Of a stretch of DNA of 64,000 bases, positions 21,263 through 32,950 are shown one piece after another. The notes under the pieces are model-generated. The model saw nothing but the letters and a program-made list of their open reading frames with translations. It ran no database searches and was not told the origin of the DNA. The stretch is from Immersiella caudata (Eukaryota > Ascomycota > Sordariomycetes > Sordariales > Lasiosphaeriaceae): the NCBI GenBank assembly GCA_030512335.1, contig JAULSU010000003.1, positions 5,828,001-5,892,000 of the forward strand, in the 5' to 3' direction. Within the stretch, counting starts at the first letter, position 1; every line of letters starts with the position of its first letter. The position numbers were made by a program, and so were the translations under genes.

Positions 21263-24200
21263 GAAGGGTTTGATGTGGTGTCGAGGTAGGATCTCGAGCT
21301 CTGTCTGTTGAACTCTGGGAATTTCTGGTAGATTTTGCGACTTTGACGAGCACTTAAATACCTGTCCAAGTCCCTTACGGAAGACTGCTATGTATGTTGT
21401 GATGTGCGCTCAGACCCTCAACATCGCGGCTAGCCTACGTCTTTGCCCCCTACGGCGCAGCAACTTGGCAGGCGTCTGCTCCCCGGGGTCATACAAGGTC
21501 ACCCAAGGGTATCAACCAATCCAGCTTGTCCACAACTGGTAAGGATTCAACGCGCCGCCCACTAAGGTAGGTGAAGTTCCATTGAGTTCATTTCGGTCGC
21601 GCCTTTCCGTTCTCCTTTTACTAACCGCCCAAATCGCATCAACGGGCGGACTTGCTTGACAAGATGCCCGCGGGCTCGGAGAAACTCCAACTCCTCACAC
21701 ATCTTGGCAACTTCGGCCGATCCCCTGTCCGTTCACCCTGTAATACCACCTTGACAAGCACGTTACGAGGCAGGCATTCACAGCGGCACCCCGGTTCAGC
21801 AGCATGATTTAGTCAGAGCGCAAGAACGAACGCGCGTACAAGGGCACAACTGGACAGCGTACCGCGAGCAGGAAGCCCGCGCTACCCGCAACAAGCACTC
21901 AATGTCACGAGCCTAGCACTCCTTTTGGGGCACTATTGGAAGCCTGCAGAAGTTGAGGTGGAAAAGGCACTTTTTCGTCTCGGGACAAGCACGGGTGGGC
22001 AAGGCAAAATACATGTATTCCTGGGGGGTATGCAGGGTACGGTCTGGTTGTTGTTGTTGTTATTGTTGTTGTCGTGGCAGCCGAATGTTCGCATCAAAAC
22101 CTAGATCTAGGATGATCTTTGTGACGAAGGGAGGATATATCTCTGGGGAAACTGAATACATAGGTGCCTAAAACAAACCAGATCTTCGCTCTCCTTGGTG
22201 AAGCAAGTCAATTCGGGCACTGAGCGCTAGCCTAACAAAGGAAGTGCTGCGGCACGGGCCGCATACCTTTGTCCGGATGACCCCCGTTCTTGGCAACGGA
22301 CCCAACGCATGCTTGTCACCTAATGGAGGACAGAGGTTTGGAGAGTGGTCGAAGAGAGATGCAGTGTGACGCTTGGATTCTTTGTCCAGCTTTCTCACTC
22401 TCCACCCATGAGATCGTTCCAGTCGGTATCGTCGCCTACTTCACCGGCAAAGATTGTCGTCGGTTTCGCCGAGCTGACCCATTGCGGGCATCGAGTCCCA
22501 CGGCTCTAGCACGTTCCTATCTGTTGACGGCAGGGGATCCCTGACCCCTCCATAAACCCCTGAACCGTGTCCCGGACCGGTCTCGACTGGTATGAAATCC
22601 TGACTGCTGGTGGTGAACCTTGTTGTCTGTGGCAATGCATTTGCAGCGAACATCACCCCACTGTCCCAGTTGACAGAAGGCCATGGGTAATTCCAGTGGC
22701 TCTAGTCCTAGACGACGCAGGACACTTAGATGGACAAGCGATACCCCATACTACATGCTGAAGATGGCCCGAGGGAGGGCGAAGGGTAACGGGTGCAGCT
22801 AGAACCAGGGATGTCGTGGTGTCCCTGCACTTCAGCTCGAGCGGGCAGCATCCTGTGAAAGTCAGGGTCTAGCCAGCTGAGGACGGTAGCACTGGCGGTA
22901 TCTTACCGAGAACTTGACGTTGACAACGGTAGTTGGGTGCCCAGGGTGGCAGCGCTGCCTTTGCGGCTCGTTTCCTGTGGGCAGTTTGACATAGGGGTCT
23001 GTAGTGGCTGGGGGTCAACTGGACCGTGGTGACGCAGTTTACGTGACACCCTCGGTGGTTTCTGGCTGCCATCGCCCTTTTCTATCGTGCCAGCGCGAGT
23101 TTGGCAACTCCGTCTCAAAACCTGTCACGCTCTCTACCCCGACTGCTCGTTCTGTGGGATCTGACATTTTGACGGTCCCCGTCGACAGCTTAGGTGGGTC
23201 AATGTCTGGAACCTGAAACCCTGGAAATGCCGAGGTTGGCCCTTCTGCTCCATCCGGTGATGATATCAAGAACGTCTGGCTAGCTACCTCGGAACGAATT
23301 TGCGTCGTGGCTTTGGAAACACACGTCAAAGGTTCAAAATGTCCAGGGAAGGTGGTGGTCGAGTTGAATCACGGTCGCCAAAATCCTTTGTGATGCCACT
23401 TGACATCGCAAGGGTTCGATGCAGTTTAGTTGAACAATAGATGCAAATTTGACTGTTCAAAAGGGATGGCAAGAACAGGTGGAGGATGATGCAAGGAAAT
23501 CAGAGGCAGCAATACCAGGCGACCAATCAGACCAAGCCGCGACCATGAAAGCGACGAAACAGGAACAACCCAACCACGGGCACGGTTGACCCCCCAAGTT
23601 GGCAACCGTTTTGCGCGCTGCGCATTACATCGACCTGCAAATGGACCGCAGACATCTCTCTCTCCTGCATGTACTCATTTGAAGCCGGGCACAAAGCTCA
23701 AACGCAAAGGCTAAGGTTACCCAAGTCACGACAGAGTCGTCTGGAGCAGCAGGGACCCCAAAGGGCAGCTGGCCCCTCGATGGAATGAGCCGGCATACTT
23801 ACCTAAGGTTCCTGCCTTACCCGCATAACCACTTAGCGTCAGTGCATCACTGTCAATATTGCACATCATTACTGTGGTTCCTCACGAGCTTATGTGTAGA
23901 TGCCATTCGGTATCGCTTTCCCCACCACCCCTACGATATCTTAATCAAGTAACTATCTACCAAATCGGTACCTTAGAACAGCAGACCTCAAGCCTAACTC
24001 TAGCGTGTTCCTGCTGTTGTGAAACCGGACTAAACGGCTATCAACCAGTTAGATTAAATCACCTCATCCATCACCGCATGCTAAGAGGACGTCGCCACTG
24101 GGCTACCTGGCAGACCACCACCTACTAGCTTATGCTCATCAATTGCTTGTCCAAACCTGGCACCTGCCCGGTCAGTCTCCAACAGCGAGGCCTAAAGCTG

Positions 24201-24509
24201 CGACCAGACGTTACCTTGGGCAAGTGAAAAGAAAGTACTTCGCAGGGATCAGATCAGCGCCTCATTCCACACCTCATACCGCATCTTTCCATATCCCGAG
24301 TCCATCATCGCTACTAGGCTGTCGGGTGGTTCCTCAACTTAGTCGTCACTTCCATAGGTCGGCCTACATGTTGCCAAAACGGCGACATCGGAGGGATTGG
24401 AATGGATGCAAATGCAGCGCTTTGGCCCAGGAACGATACCCAGACTTGGCGCCTCATGAAGCCTTCGCTCAAACTTTCCGGGATGCACAGGACGCGTCGG
24501 GTGAGCTAG
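21263..24509. other. Long gene-poor stretch
   Basis: No gene with supporting structure. A (TTG)n-like tract lies at about 22048-22074. Several 60-100-codon frames overlap in different phases (for example 22441-22656 minus, 23039-23329 minus) with no recognisable domain. Around 24380-24510 the plus strand begins to look protein-like and leads into the relic annotated next. Confidence 0.5.
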
Positions 24510-25582
24510 TTGGCGATATGTTCAGATACCCCCCCTCGAGCATCCGAAAACCAGGAGGTATATCTCCACTGGCATGCATGTGGCGTCTCTCCTGTCTGGC
24601 AATCCGAAATTTATTGTCATCGACACCCTTGTCACGAAACTCTTTTCCAAGGCTCCAGGGTCAGACGATTCGGCGTCAAAGGAAGCGCTGCAGACAATAC
24701 TCTCGGGGCTGTAGACGATGCTCTCGAAGTTGGAAACACCAAACAACTCTCACCGTCTACAACCCAAGCACTCGGGAACATCGCCTCAGAGCTCAAAGCC
24801 TTCAGAAACCTGAACCTCTTGGGCCAGATCACAAACGCCGATGCTCTGTTGATAAGCGCTGCAGCTGTGTATTACATCAAGAAAATGGCCGAGCAAGCCG
24901 GTCGCGTCGCTAACAACCTCGAGCGCATTGGAGATCACATCGGCTCCACCAACATGCGTGGCGACAGCTTCCCTAGGCACTACCACTCCTATGTCCGATC
25001 CATGATGGAAAAACACCAGGACGAGCAAGTGCCACACTATTTCTTCATCTTCAATCAAGGCACCGAATGGCACCCCAAGTTTGACGACAGTAACCGCGCT
25101 GATACCATTGGTCCACACTATCTCGGATAGAGTCACGATCTGGACGAGTGGACTTGGTCGGGACCGCTCGCCAGCGTGTTGGTCCCGAAGCCATCTTCCA
25201 CATTCTCATGCCCACCGTCACTCATCTGGCCATCACTGAGTCTCTCACCTTTCCGGACGAGGTGGGCCCCTTTCGAGTCCCCGGCCAGCTCGACGATGGC
25301 GGCATCCCGTTCGTCTACTTGTGTATGCCGTTACGCAAAGACCGAAGTAGCCTTCGACACATTGGCTCTTTGAAGCCCCGACCGCGCTGGGTGCTGCGGC
25401 AGCAAGCGGGACTCCTCGTCCCGATTTTGCATAAATGGCTTTCTACAGAATCAGAGCCGGTTTTCTTTGACGACCCAGCATTTTCAGCCGTTACGCTGGT
25501 TAGCACTCCGATTTACAGCTCGTCTTACATCCCGTGCCGTTCTCTACCTCCCCGAACGCTTGGCCACAGACCTGCGGAGTGA
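24510..25582 (+). pseudogene. Relic of a Pezizomycotina protein of unknown function
   Basis: A plus-strand frame to 25130 reads as protein from about 24710 (LGAVDDALEVGNTKQLSPS, LNLLGQITNADALLISAAAV, VPHYFFIFNQGTEWHPKF). It hits TAG at 25128 and, one frame over from about 25150, continues as RVGPEAIFHILMPTVTHL, ITESLTFPDEVGPFRV and GIPFVYLCMPL. The two halves are clearly one gene with one stop and one frameshift. Upstream, coding-like residues lie in yet another frame (to about 24440). I recall similar FHILMPTVTHLAI-type sequences in Sordariomycete proteins of unknown function but no family name. Confidence 0.5.
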
Positions 25583-26109
25583 CGAGGGTCCCTTTGATAG
25601 AGGGCTAACTGGATAGGGGTAAGGCGTTGGACCAAGACTGCTTACTGGCCAAAGTTCAGTTCCTTTTAAGGCTGTTGGTGTTATCCTTTGAGAATGCTTA
25701 TGAATAGAAACTTGGGTACGCTAGGGGTGTCGCGCATGAAGTATCTTGAAGACTCGAGCCGAGATAGAAGTTGAGATTGAACGGCTCGTCGTATCCTACG
25801 TGATCACAGGACCGCTCGCGCTTCAGGGAGAGGGGTAAATTGAAAGATGAATATATCCTGGTGTTCACACCCTAACCTGTAAGGGAATCTTCGCAGGCAC
25901 AAACTCGGAGGGGCACCCCTCTTAGGCTTGAATTTTCAGGACGCAAGAAGCCGGCTCTGAAGCTGATTGGTCGCCAAGTCAGGTGCCTAAATAATCCACT
26001 CTCCGGCCATGGATGAGATATCGATGATGTCCCCGTCGGTAACAGACCTCGGGGAGCCTTTTGTGGGCGTATGATTGATCTGCCAGTTTTGACGCGTCTT
26101 GCCACCGAC
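25583..26109. other. Intergenic
   Basis: Upstream region of the dead feruloyl esterase. No gene or motif stands out. Confidence 0.4.
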
Positions 26110-26981
26110 ATGCAATGCTTTCTACCAATCGCTAGCTGCGCGCTGCTGGCGCTCGCGTTAGCGTGGACATCCTTCGCCGCCCCCCCCCCTCAGCAGGCTG
26201 CGGCAAGACGCCCACCCTCAAAACCAACAATGCCATCACCAGTAGTGGGAAGCAACGTTGCCTCATTCTCAAGCTCTCCGATGATTGCGACACAACACCA
26301 AACCCTACCGCCTCGTTTTCACATTCCACGCCCTCAGCGACGGCGGTTCCCAGCTCGCCTAAGGAGGGAGGTGTCGGTACCGCCTCTTGGGGTATCCCTC
26401 CCGCAACCAACAACTCGGCCATCTTCATCTCGCCCAATGGCCAAGCCGCCGATAGCGTCGGTAATAAGATGGGCTAGAGCAACCGCGACAGTGAAGATGT
26501 CGAGTTTGCGGATGACATACTCGCTACTGTATCTGTTGACCTCTGTTTCAACACGGACCAAGCCCCCTCGACCGGTCTCTCCTACGGCGGAGCCATCAGC
26601 TATACCCTTGCTTGCGCCCGTCCCAGGGTCTTCCGAGCCGTTGCGGTCATGAAATCCAACATTATCAGCAGCTGCGAGGGTGGGACCGAGCCCATTGTGT
26701 ATTATCACCAACACGGAACGAAGAATCAGGCGCTACCGTTTAGCGGTGCGTTTGCCCATGCGGGACAGATATGTGAGACCGAATGGATCTAAGGCAGTTA
26801 CGCCTAATCCTACGCCACCCGCAGGAGGAAACGTCAAGATCGTTTAGGAGGGGTGCGATCCAAAGTACCCGATGACTTGGATTGTGTTCGATGGGGTCAT
26901 ACGATAAGCCATAGGGAAAGCGGTGCCGCGGGCAGTTTTACGACTGTGGAGGTTTGCGATTTCTTTTCGCAGTTTACCTAA
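26110..26981 (+). pseudogene. Feruloyl esterase (CE1-like), dead
   Basis: The ATG at 26110 starts a signal peptide (MQCFLPIASCALLALALAW). A run of C at about 26182-26190 then shifts the frame so the mature start SAGCGKTPTLK is read one frame over. Further pieces appear in order: LVFTFHALSDGG (another shift), NNSAIFISPNG, DVEFADDILATVSVDLCFNT, the nucleophile elbow TGLSYGGAISYTLACARP, GTEPIVYYHQHGT, KYPMTWIVFDG and the C-terminus DFFSQFT with TAA at 26981. These are the landmarks of secreted fungal feruloyl esterases of the FaeC/FaeD type, which cut ferulate from arabinoxylan. At least three frameshifts and several stops show it is a pseudogene although nearly full length. Confidence 0.85.
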
Positions 26982-28421
26982 GTCGAAACCGCAACACCTA
27001 AGAAGCTCTAGTGTTTCCGTTACTGAATACTTAGCGTTGATTTTGTGGATAATCGTATCGCGAGCATGCTTTATAACGGGAACCAAATACGGAACTTTAG
27101 CGTAGTACCTTAGGATGTTACCTGGTCCCCTAAGTGCGGTGTCCCTGCTGTGCCTGTCGTACTCGTATTATCTTCGTAAACAAGATGATCTTAAGGTTAT
27201 GCAGCGACGGAACGCACGGTGTTTTATCAACTCCCAGGAGGCAAAAAATTGCGCTGAAGTAATAAAATGCCATCCTAGCCAATCAGACGTCGACGTCACC
27301 AGCAACTCAATTTGATGATTTTAACTGAACAGGGTAGGTACTAGGTGCTTAGGGATAAAGTTGTTTCCTTAACTAGGTAATCAGTTATAACTGAACAGAC
27401 GTGGTCCGATGCCCTAAAGCCCTCAACTTTAATCTACGGAACAGTTAAGCAAGGGAGAAAGAGGAAATCGTTTCATACCGTTTACCAATAGCGCTACTGC
27501 GCGACGTCATCCTCTAGTGTCACAGTTATCAACCAAAATCTCCTCCACACTTGTCGTCTTCCATTCTACAACTGTTGCCGTCTTAGCCGACGAGCCGGCC
27601 TTTAAAGTCTGCAAAGTCAGTCGGGGCACCTCAGCTACTCAAAACCTCGAATCACGGTCGGAGCGCAACAAGCGCAAAGCAAGACGATGGACTGGAAAGC
27701 AAAAAGCAACAAGGAGAAAGATGAAGAGACCCTGAGGGCGGGGGAATTTCCCCGTGTGATCGAGGCTGTCAGTGCACTTGACGAGTCCACATACGACAAG
27801 GAGAGGGCCGCAGAACATGCTGAAGCTGTACGGTTGTTTATCTGACTGCCACGGAGCCAACGTGGAGAGACCTGATGAAACGGTTGTCGATTGCTACTAT
27901 GGTTGGATTGTGTCTCCTCGTTGGTTGCTGGCTGTTTTGGTGACACCAAAGCAAAGGATCAGGGAAAATGGAACCAGGACCTGCATGAACCGTGCATGCT
28001 ATTGTCAAGCACTGGTGGACAGGAATGTGTGCAGGATCGGCTGACCGCTACGCCAAGTCCGCCAAGTAGCCAACAACACAGCCCCTATTCTGGATACCTG
28101 GATCCAACGCAGCCCTGACAACATTAATGCTACTCACTACCATCGGCCATTTCGGTGACAGAACGCCTAAGCAATTTCGTGAAACGCCGGCAAAGAATTT
28201 AGCTTACGGTTACCATGCCATGGAATTGCTCCTTCGCGAAGAAAGGGCGGAAAGATGCCGCGGTCATTGGAGAAGCGCAACAAACACGATAATGCAAACG
28301 AGTTACCATTAAAAACATGTAAAAGAGTCTACTCCTCCCTCGAATCTATCGCCCGGCAACCAATTAATTGACCTTCCACCAACTCCACTCAATCATTCCT
28401 CTCCACCCCGGCCGGAAACGC
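26982..28421. other. Gene-poor stretch with a possible coding relic
   Basis: AT-richer than the neighbours, with many TTAACTGAAC-like motifs near 27320-27400. From an ATG at 27686 a charged stretch (MDWKAKSNKEKDEETLRAG, then VIEAVSALDESTYDKE) reads as protein to a TGA at about 27843 and may be a small remnant. No domain is recognised and I do not call a gene. Confidence 0.4.
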
Positions 28422-28717
28422 ACTAAGTTCCTCATCACCATCGCGGCCCTCACCTCCCTCGCAGCCGCTGCACCGAGCGCAATCAACGAGCGCCAGATTT
28501 TCTCCGGCCCTTGCGGGGACGGCGAGTACAGATGCTACGGGACCGTAAGCCCAAAGGCCCTGTAGTACATTGGCGTATGCAGTAAGGACCAGATCCACGT
28601 GAGTCTCCTGCTCTGTGTCCGCAACTTGGGGTTAAGGACTTGATGTTGACAGCGTGTGTCTAGGTCATCTCTTATTGCGCCTGCCTGCAAGTTGGGAGCA
28701 GCCCTTATTGCGTGTAA
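28422..28717 (+). pseudogene. Small secreted cysteine-containing protein, dead
   Basis: A signal-peptide-like sequence (KFLITIAALTSLAAAAP) starts at 28425, but the triplet before it is ACT, so the expected ATG is lost. The frame continues INERQIFSGPCGDGEYRCYG, meets TAG at 28563 (CAG plausible), then YIGVCSKDQIH. A good 65-bp intron (28599-28663, GTGAGT...TCTAG) leads to VISYCACLQVGSSPYCV and TAA at 28717. Six or more Cys would be present. Size and layout are those of fungal effector-like secreted proteins. Loss of the start plus an internal stop show decay while splice signals are still intact. Confidence 0.6.
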
Positions 28718-28893
28718 GGAATGTTGAGGCATATGAGCTGGGAAGGGGTAGGGGTGATGGGCGTGCCTGCCCTGATGGCCGACACTGCTTGCAGGTGTTT
28801 GCAGCAAAGTGTGTTAACATGTAATCATTCGAGTGCGGCCATCGAAGTCGTTGTTAGGACACGGGGACGCTGAGCAATCTGGTTGATTTTCAA

Positions 28894-29421
28894 TTGCATT
28901 CTGATGATGCCAGCGACAAAGAATTTGGAGAGGACGTGGACGAGGACAACTGTCCCCGTTTGAGGTTTCCGAAACTAGACCCGGACCGCCAGCCCTTCCG
29001 CTCACTTTGGACAGACACTTTGCCCGACCTGCCACTGTTCCATGCGTCCTCCCACCACAGCTGCGATTTCTGTGCCTTCCTGTGCGCTATCCCATCATCA
29101 ACAGATGCCGATAACACAACTAAAATCTACTGGGGCAACGCTTTGGGCGAACTCGAAAGTTCGGACGACGATCTTAGCGACAACAATTACGACAACAAGA
29201 GAACGTCCCCGGGTTTGATGGGGAGTTGGGAGATGTGGTTATCATTTAGCGCGCAAATGGGAACTTGGCTGCACGGACGAACTTCGACCGGCACGCCCCT
29301 CCGATGGCGTTTGACGATAACGTGCCGCGACAAGTGGGAATCAACTGCACCGCATGCACCCCCACTTCTGCTGCACAAGAACGGGAATGGCGCCCTTGCG
29401 GGATTAACCGTCCGCCACTGA
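28894..29421 (+). pseudogene. HET-domain protein, N-terminal remnant
   Basis: The open frame has no ATG at its head. It contains LPDLPLFHASSHHSCDFCAFL, which matches the region that precedes the HET domain in fungal heterokaryon-incompatibility proteins (a LPDLxxLxxSxxxxCxFCxFL pattern). An acidic stretch and a part that fits the following beta-rich segment come next. The HET core itself (the YxxLSYxWG-type motif) is not present downstream; the P450 promoter begins instead. So this is a truncated remnant. HET proteins act in nonself recognition between strains. Confidence 0.5.
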
Positions 29422-29684
29422 CGACCAGGTAAAACGCACCCTCTTGGTGCTACCCCTGCTTCTGATGTGAAGCCTGATTGGCTTCAGATATGCGCCGCCG
29501 AGACCAATGCTCGCGGGTCTTGCAGTATCACCATTGAGGATTAGGTAGAGGGTAGAAGCTGACAGCGGGGTTGCTTCCTGAAGAGGCTCTCAGGAGGCCG
29601 ATCTTATAAGCAGTGCATGGCTCGAGTTCAGTCCCCCTACCTCGACGGTTGAGTCCTCGTCCTCTGGTTTTTATATCATCTACA

Positions 29685-31300
29685 ATGGCTGTTCTTAGCC
29701 CCTCTCTCGTCGTTGCCTGCGTCGCGGCCTACGCGCTGTACTCGATCACAAACCGATTCGTCGCTTGGAAGCGTCTTGGTCACATTCCCGGGCCGGTTGA
29801 GGCCGCGTGGAGTCAGTCATGGCTTGTTCGACACCAGTTCAGCGGCGACATGTGCTTCGACCTCGAAGCGGTTTGCAACAAGTATGGTATGGCCCCCCAG
29901 CACCACTATCCTTCGTCCGAGGTTATAGCAAGCTCATGTTCTTTCACCAGGCACTCTCGCTCGCGTTGGTCCAAACTTCCTTGTCTGCAGCGACCCCTAC
30001 GAGCTCCGGCGAATCTGGAGCGTGCACTCGGGATACCAGCGAGCGGATTGGTACAAAGGTTACCGTATCGACCCCAGCAGCGATAGCGTCCTGACAGCGA
30101 TCGAAAACAAGGAGCACCATCGAATTCGCACCCAGCTTCTACCGGGATACATGGGAAGGGGTCAAGGAGACCAGGAAAAGCTATTGGATGATCAAGTCCT
30201 CAAGTTCATTCAGCTCCTCGAGAGGTCATACCTCTCCGACAGCACCACAACCCGCGAAATGGACATGGGCGAGGTCTTTGTCTATCTCACCCAAGACATC
30301 ACCTCGGCCATAGAGTTCGGCGAGTCCTTTGGCTACCTCGACAGCAACGCCGACACGAACGGCATCATCAAGGCCCTAGACTCCATGAAGCTCCCCTGCG
30401 CCGTGCTAGCATTACTTCCCTCCGTCACGGCCATCGCTCAGTCCTCCGCCTCCGCCGCCTTCCTGCCAAAGCCAACCGACCCAACCGGCGTCGGGCGCAT
30501 GCTCGGCACCGTCAAAGCCCATGTTGACAAACGCTACGGCGAGAAGAGGGAAAAGAAGGCAGACGTCTTGCAATCCTTCGTCGACTCGGGTCTCTCCCAA
30601 AAGGAAGTCGAAGCCGAAGCGCTAGTTCACCTCCTCGGCGGATCCGACACCACTGCCACGGCATTGCGCATTGCCGTTTTTCACATCTCTACCAACCCAC
30701 GGGCGTACCGCAGACTGCAGGCAGAGATGGACGCTGCTGTCTCCTCTGTCACCCGCCCCATCATATCGGACGCTGAGGCCAAGAAACTGCCCTACCTTCA
30801 GGCAACCATCAAGGAGGCGCTCCGGATGTGGCCGCCCATTTCGGGATTGATGCCCAAGGTGTCGGCTCGAGACGATGTGATTTGCGGGAAGGAAGTGCCG
30901 GCAGGGACGCTGGTGGGGTGGTGTGCGTTTGGAGCGATGAAGAATAGGGAGGTATTTGGCGAAAATGCGCGTGACTTTGAGCCGGCGAGGTGGTTGGAGG
31001 CGGACCCGCAAAAGTTGAAGGAGATGGAGGCGACGCAGGCTTTGGTGTTTGTTGCGGGGACGAGGTGGGAATGTTTGGGGAAGAAGCTGGCCTATTTGGA
31101 GTTGGGGAAGATCTTGTTTGAGGTGAGTTTGTCTGACACTGTGTTTTTGGGTCTAATCGTTGCTAAACACTGTTTAGTTCTTCCTGCGGTTTGATGTGTC
31201 CATGACGAACCCCGCAAAGCCGTTCAGTTGGTCGAATCAGGGGTTTACGACGCATCAGGGAATGACTGCCAAGATTACCAGGAGGGATGTGGTGGAATGA
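29685..31300 (+). CDS. Cytochrome P450 monooxygenase
   Basis: Three exons, 29685-29886, 29951-31122 and 31178-31300 (introns 64 and 55 bp), 498 residues. An N-terminal membrane anchor (LVVACVAAYALYSITNRFV) is followed by the HIPGP hinge. The I-helix motif is LLGGSDTTATALR, the K-helix ExxR is KEALRMWPP, and PERF-like DFEPARWLE is followed by the heme loop FVAGTRWECLGKKLAYLELG, with Cys about residue 442. The overall look is that of the pisatin-demethylase-like fungal P450s. The heme loop has one residue more between Arg and Cys (RWEC) than the standard FxxGxRxCxG. It would oxidise a small lipophilic molecule at the ER with a P450 reductase; no biosynthetic cluster surrounds it. Confidence 0.93.
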
Positions 31301-31370
31301 ATTGAGCCGGCTCATGGCAGTACGCCCTTCTGGGTACTATCCAATCGTTCGCAGCAACTCCGGGCTCTTG

Positions 31371-31391
31371 TTTTTTTTTTTTTTTTTTTTT
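31371..31391. repeat. T21 homopolymer
   Basis: A run of about 21 T lies in the short spacer between the P450 stop and the aldolase start. Confidence 0.9.
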
Positions 31392-31643
31392 GGCCGTGAT
31401 ATCGTGGGGCTTTATGCTTCGAGGAACCGTGGTGTCGGGTCGGTTGGGTTCCACAAAGGAACCACCCCGCATCTTGGCCCCTTTCGATTGGATGGCGGAG
31501 GCAGCACAATTGGGGGACGGGCGGACTCCCCCCTCAGCTGGCCCTTCCGTCGGGCTCTTGCTTCTTCATCACACAAGTCATCAACCCTCGTCTCAACTGT
31601 CCCCATTCGCACTTCCCTCAATTCAGCCATCACCAGAGCCAAA

Positions 31644-32444
31644 ATGCCCACCATCACAACCTCCCTTCCCCACCTCGCCTCCACAATCGATCATTCCCTC
31701 CTCCACCCCACACTCACCGACACCTCCATCCTCTCGGGCCTCCACCTCGCCAAATCTCACTCCGTCGCCGCCGCCTGCATAAAACCCTACTCCATCCCCC
31801 TCGCCCGCACCGTCCTTGCCGGCTCCCCCGTGCGCATCTGCTCCGTCATCGGCTTTCCCCACGGAAACTCCACCACCCCCATGAAACTCGCCGAGGCCAA
31901 GGACGCCATGCTCTCAGGCGCGCACGAGATCGACATGGTCGTTAACATTGGAAAAGTCCTTGGCGGGGATTGGGAGTACGTGCGCAACGAAATCTTTGTG
32001 ATTAACCGTGCGGTTACTTCGATTCCGGTGGATGGGTTTGTGGACAGCAAAACGGGGATACTAAAGGTGATTTTTGAGAATGATTATTTGGGCGGGGAGG
32101 AGATTGCAAAGTTGTGTGAGGTTTGTACCGAGGTGGGGGTGGCGTATGTGAAGACGTCGACGGGGTATGGGTTTGTGAAGCAGGAGGGGGGAGCGTATGG
32201 GTATAAGGGGGCGACAGGGAGGGATTTGAAGTTGATGAGGGAGAGGTGTGGAGCGGGGGTGAAGATTAAGGCGGCGGGTGGGGTGAGGACGTTGGATGAG
32301 TTGCTGTTTGTGCTTTCGTTGGGGGTGGAGAGGGTGGGTGCTACGGCGACGGTGGAAATTTTGGAGGAAGCGAGGAGGCGGGGGGTTGGGGAGGCGATGG
32401 GGGAAGTTAAGTTTGAGGTTCCGGAGAGGTTTAAGGAGGATTAG
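31644..32444 (+). CDS. Deoxyribose-phosphate aldolase
   Basis: Single exon of 266 residues. The ATG at 31644 (CCAAAATGCC) starts MPTITTSLPHLASTIDHSLL, matching the usual DERA N-terminus; the open frame upstream comes from the T-run and leader. Catalytic residues are in place: the Asp in HEIDMVVNIG (about D97), the Schiff-base Lys in YVKTSTGYG (about K170) and the Lys in VKIKAAGGVRT (about K209). DERA splits 2-deoxyribose 5-phosphate to acetaldehyde and glyceraldehyde 3-phosphate in deoxynucleoside salvage. The protein is cytosolic. The C-terminus (EVPERFKED) is a normal length. The gene is in tandem with the P450, 343 bp downstream. Confidence 0.95.
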   Translation: MPTITTSLPHLASTIDHSLLHPTLTDTSILSGLHLAKSHSVAAACIKPYSIPLARTVLAGSPVRICSVIGFPHGNSTTPMKLAEAKDAMLSGAHEIDMVVNIGKVLGGDWEYVRNEIFVINRAVTSIPVDGFVDSKTGILKVIFENDYLGGEEIAKLCEVCTEVGVAYVKTSTGYGFVKQEGGAYGYKGATGRDLKLMRERCGAGVKIKAAGGVRTLDELLFVLSLGVERVGATATVEILEEARRRGVGEAMGEVKFEVPERFKED

Positions 32445-32950
32445 GTGTGTGTTTTAGGGCCGGAAGACTTTGTGGAATATCGTTACTATTCTGATGTCCG
32501 GCATACATCACACGAAAACCGTCTCAACGGCCTTGTCACCTGGCCATGACCCTTCCAGCTCCTTTGTGTGCTCATCGTTAAAGTAATTAACAAGGGCCGA
32601 CAATCCCCCACAGCTGGTTTCCCTACATCCCGAACAACATAAGGCTGACGCCCTCCTCGGAGCAGCGCAACTTGGTCCCCGACCCGGCAGATATGCGGCG
32701 CCACGCAGACCCTAAGCGTAAAAGGAGCCACTTGGAGAGGAAGGTGACCAAAGAGACGGCGGCGAAAACCCCTTTTGCGGGTAGCAAGGGCCTATTGGGC
32801 GTATCACTGCAGTCGGGAGTGAAGATAGGGCCCAGCGCGACCCCGGAGGACGAGGTGCCCTTCGCTGTTGAACCGTGCTTGACTCTTGAGGATGGGCTTC
32901 TCCTCATCCACCCACGACATTGTTCCCACCACGGCACCCATGCATCCAAC
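32445..32950. other. Convergent spacer between aldolase and SET genes
   Basis: Contains the 3' regions of both genes. No further gene. Plus-strand frames running from 32672 to 33604 are antisense to the SET gene. Confidence 0.6.
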
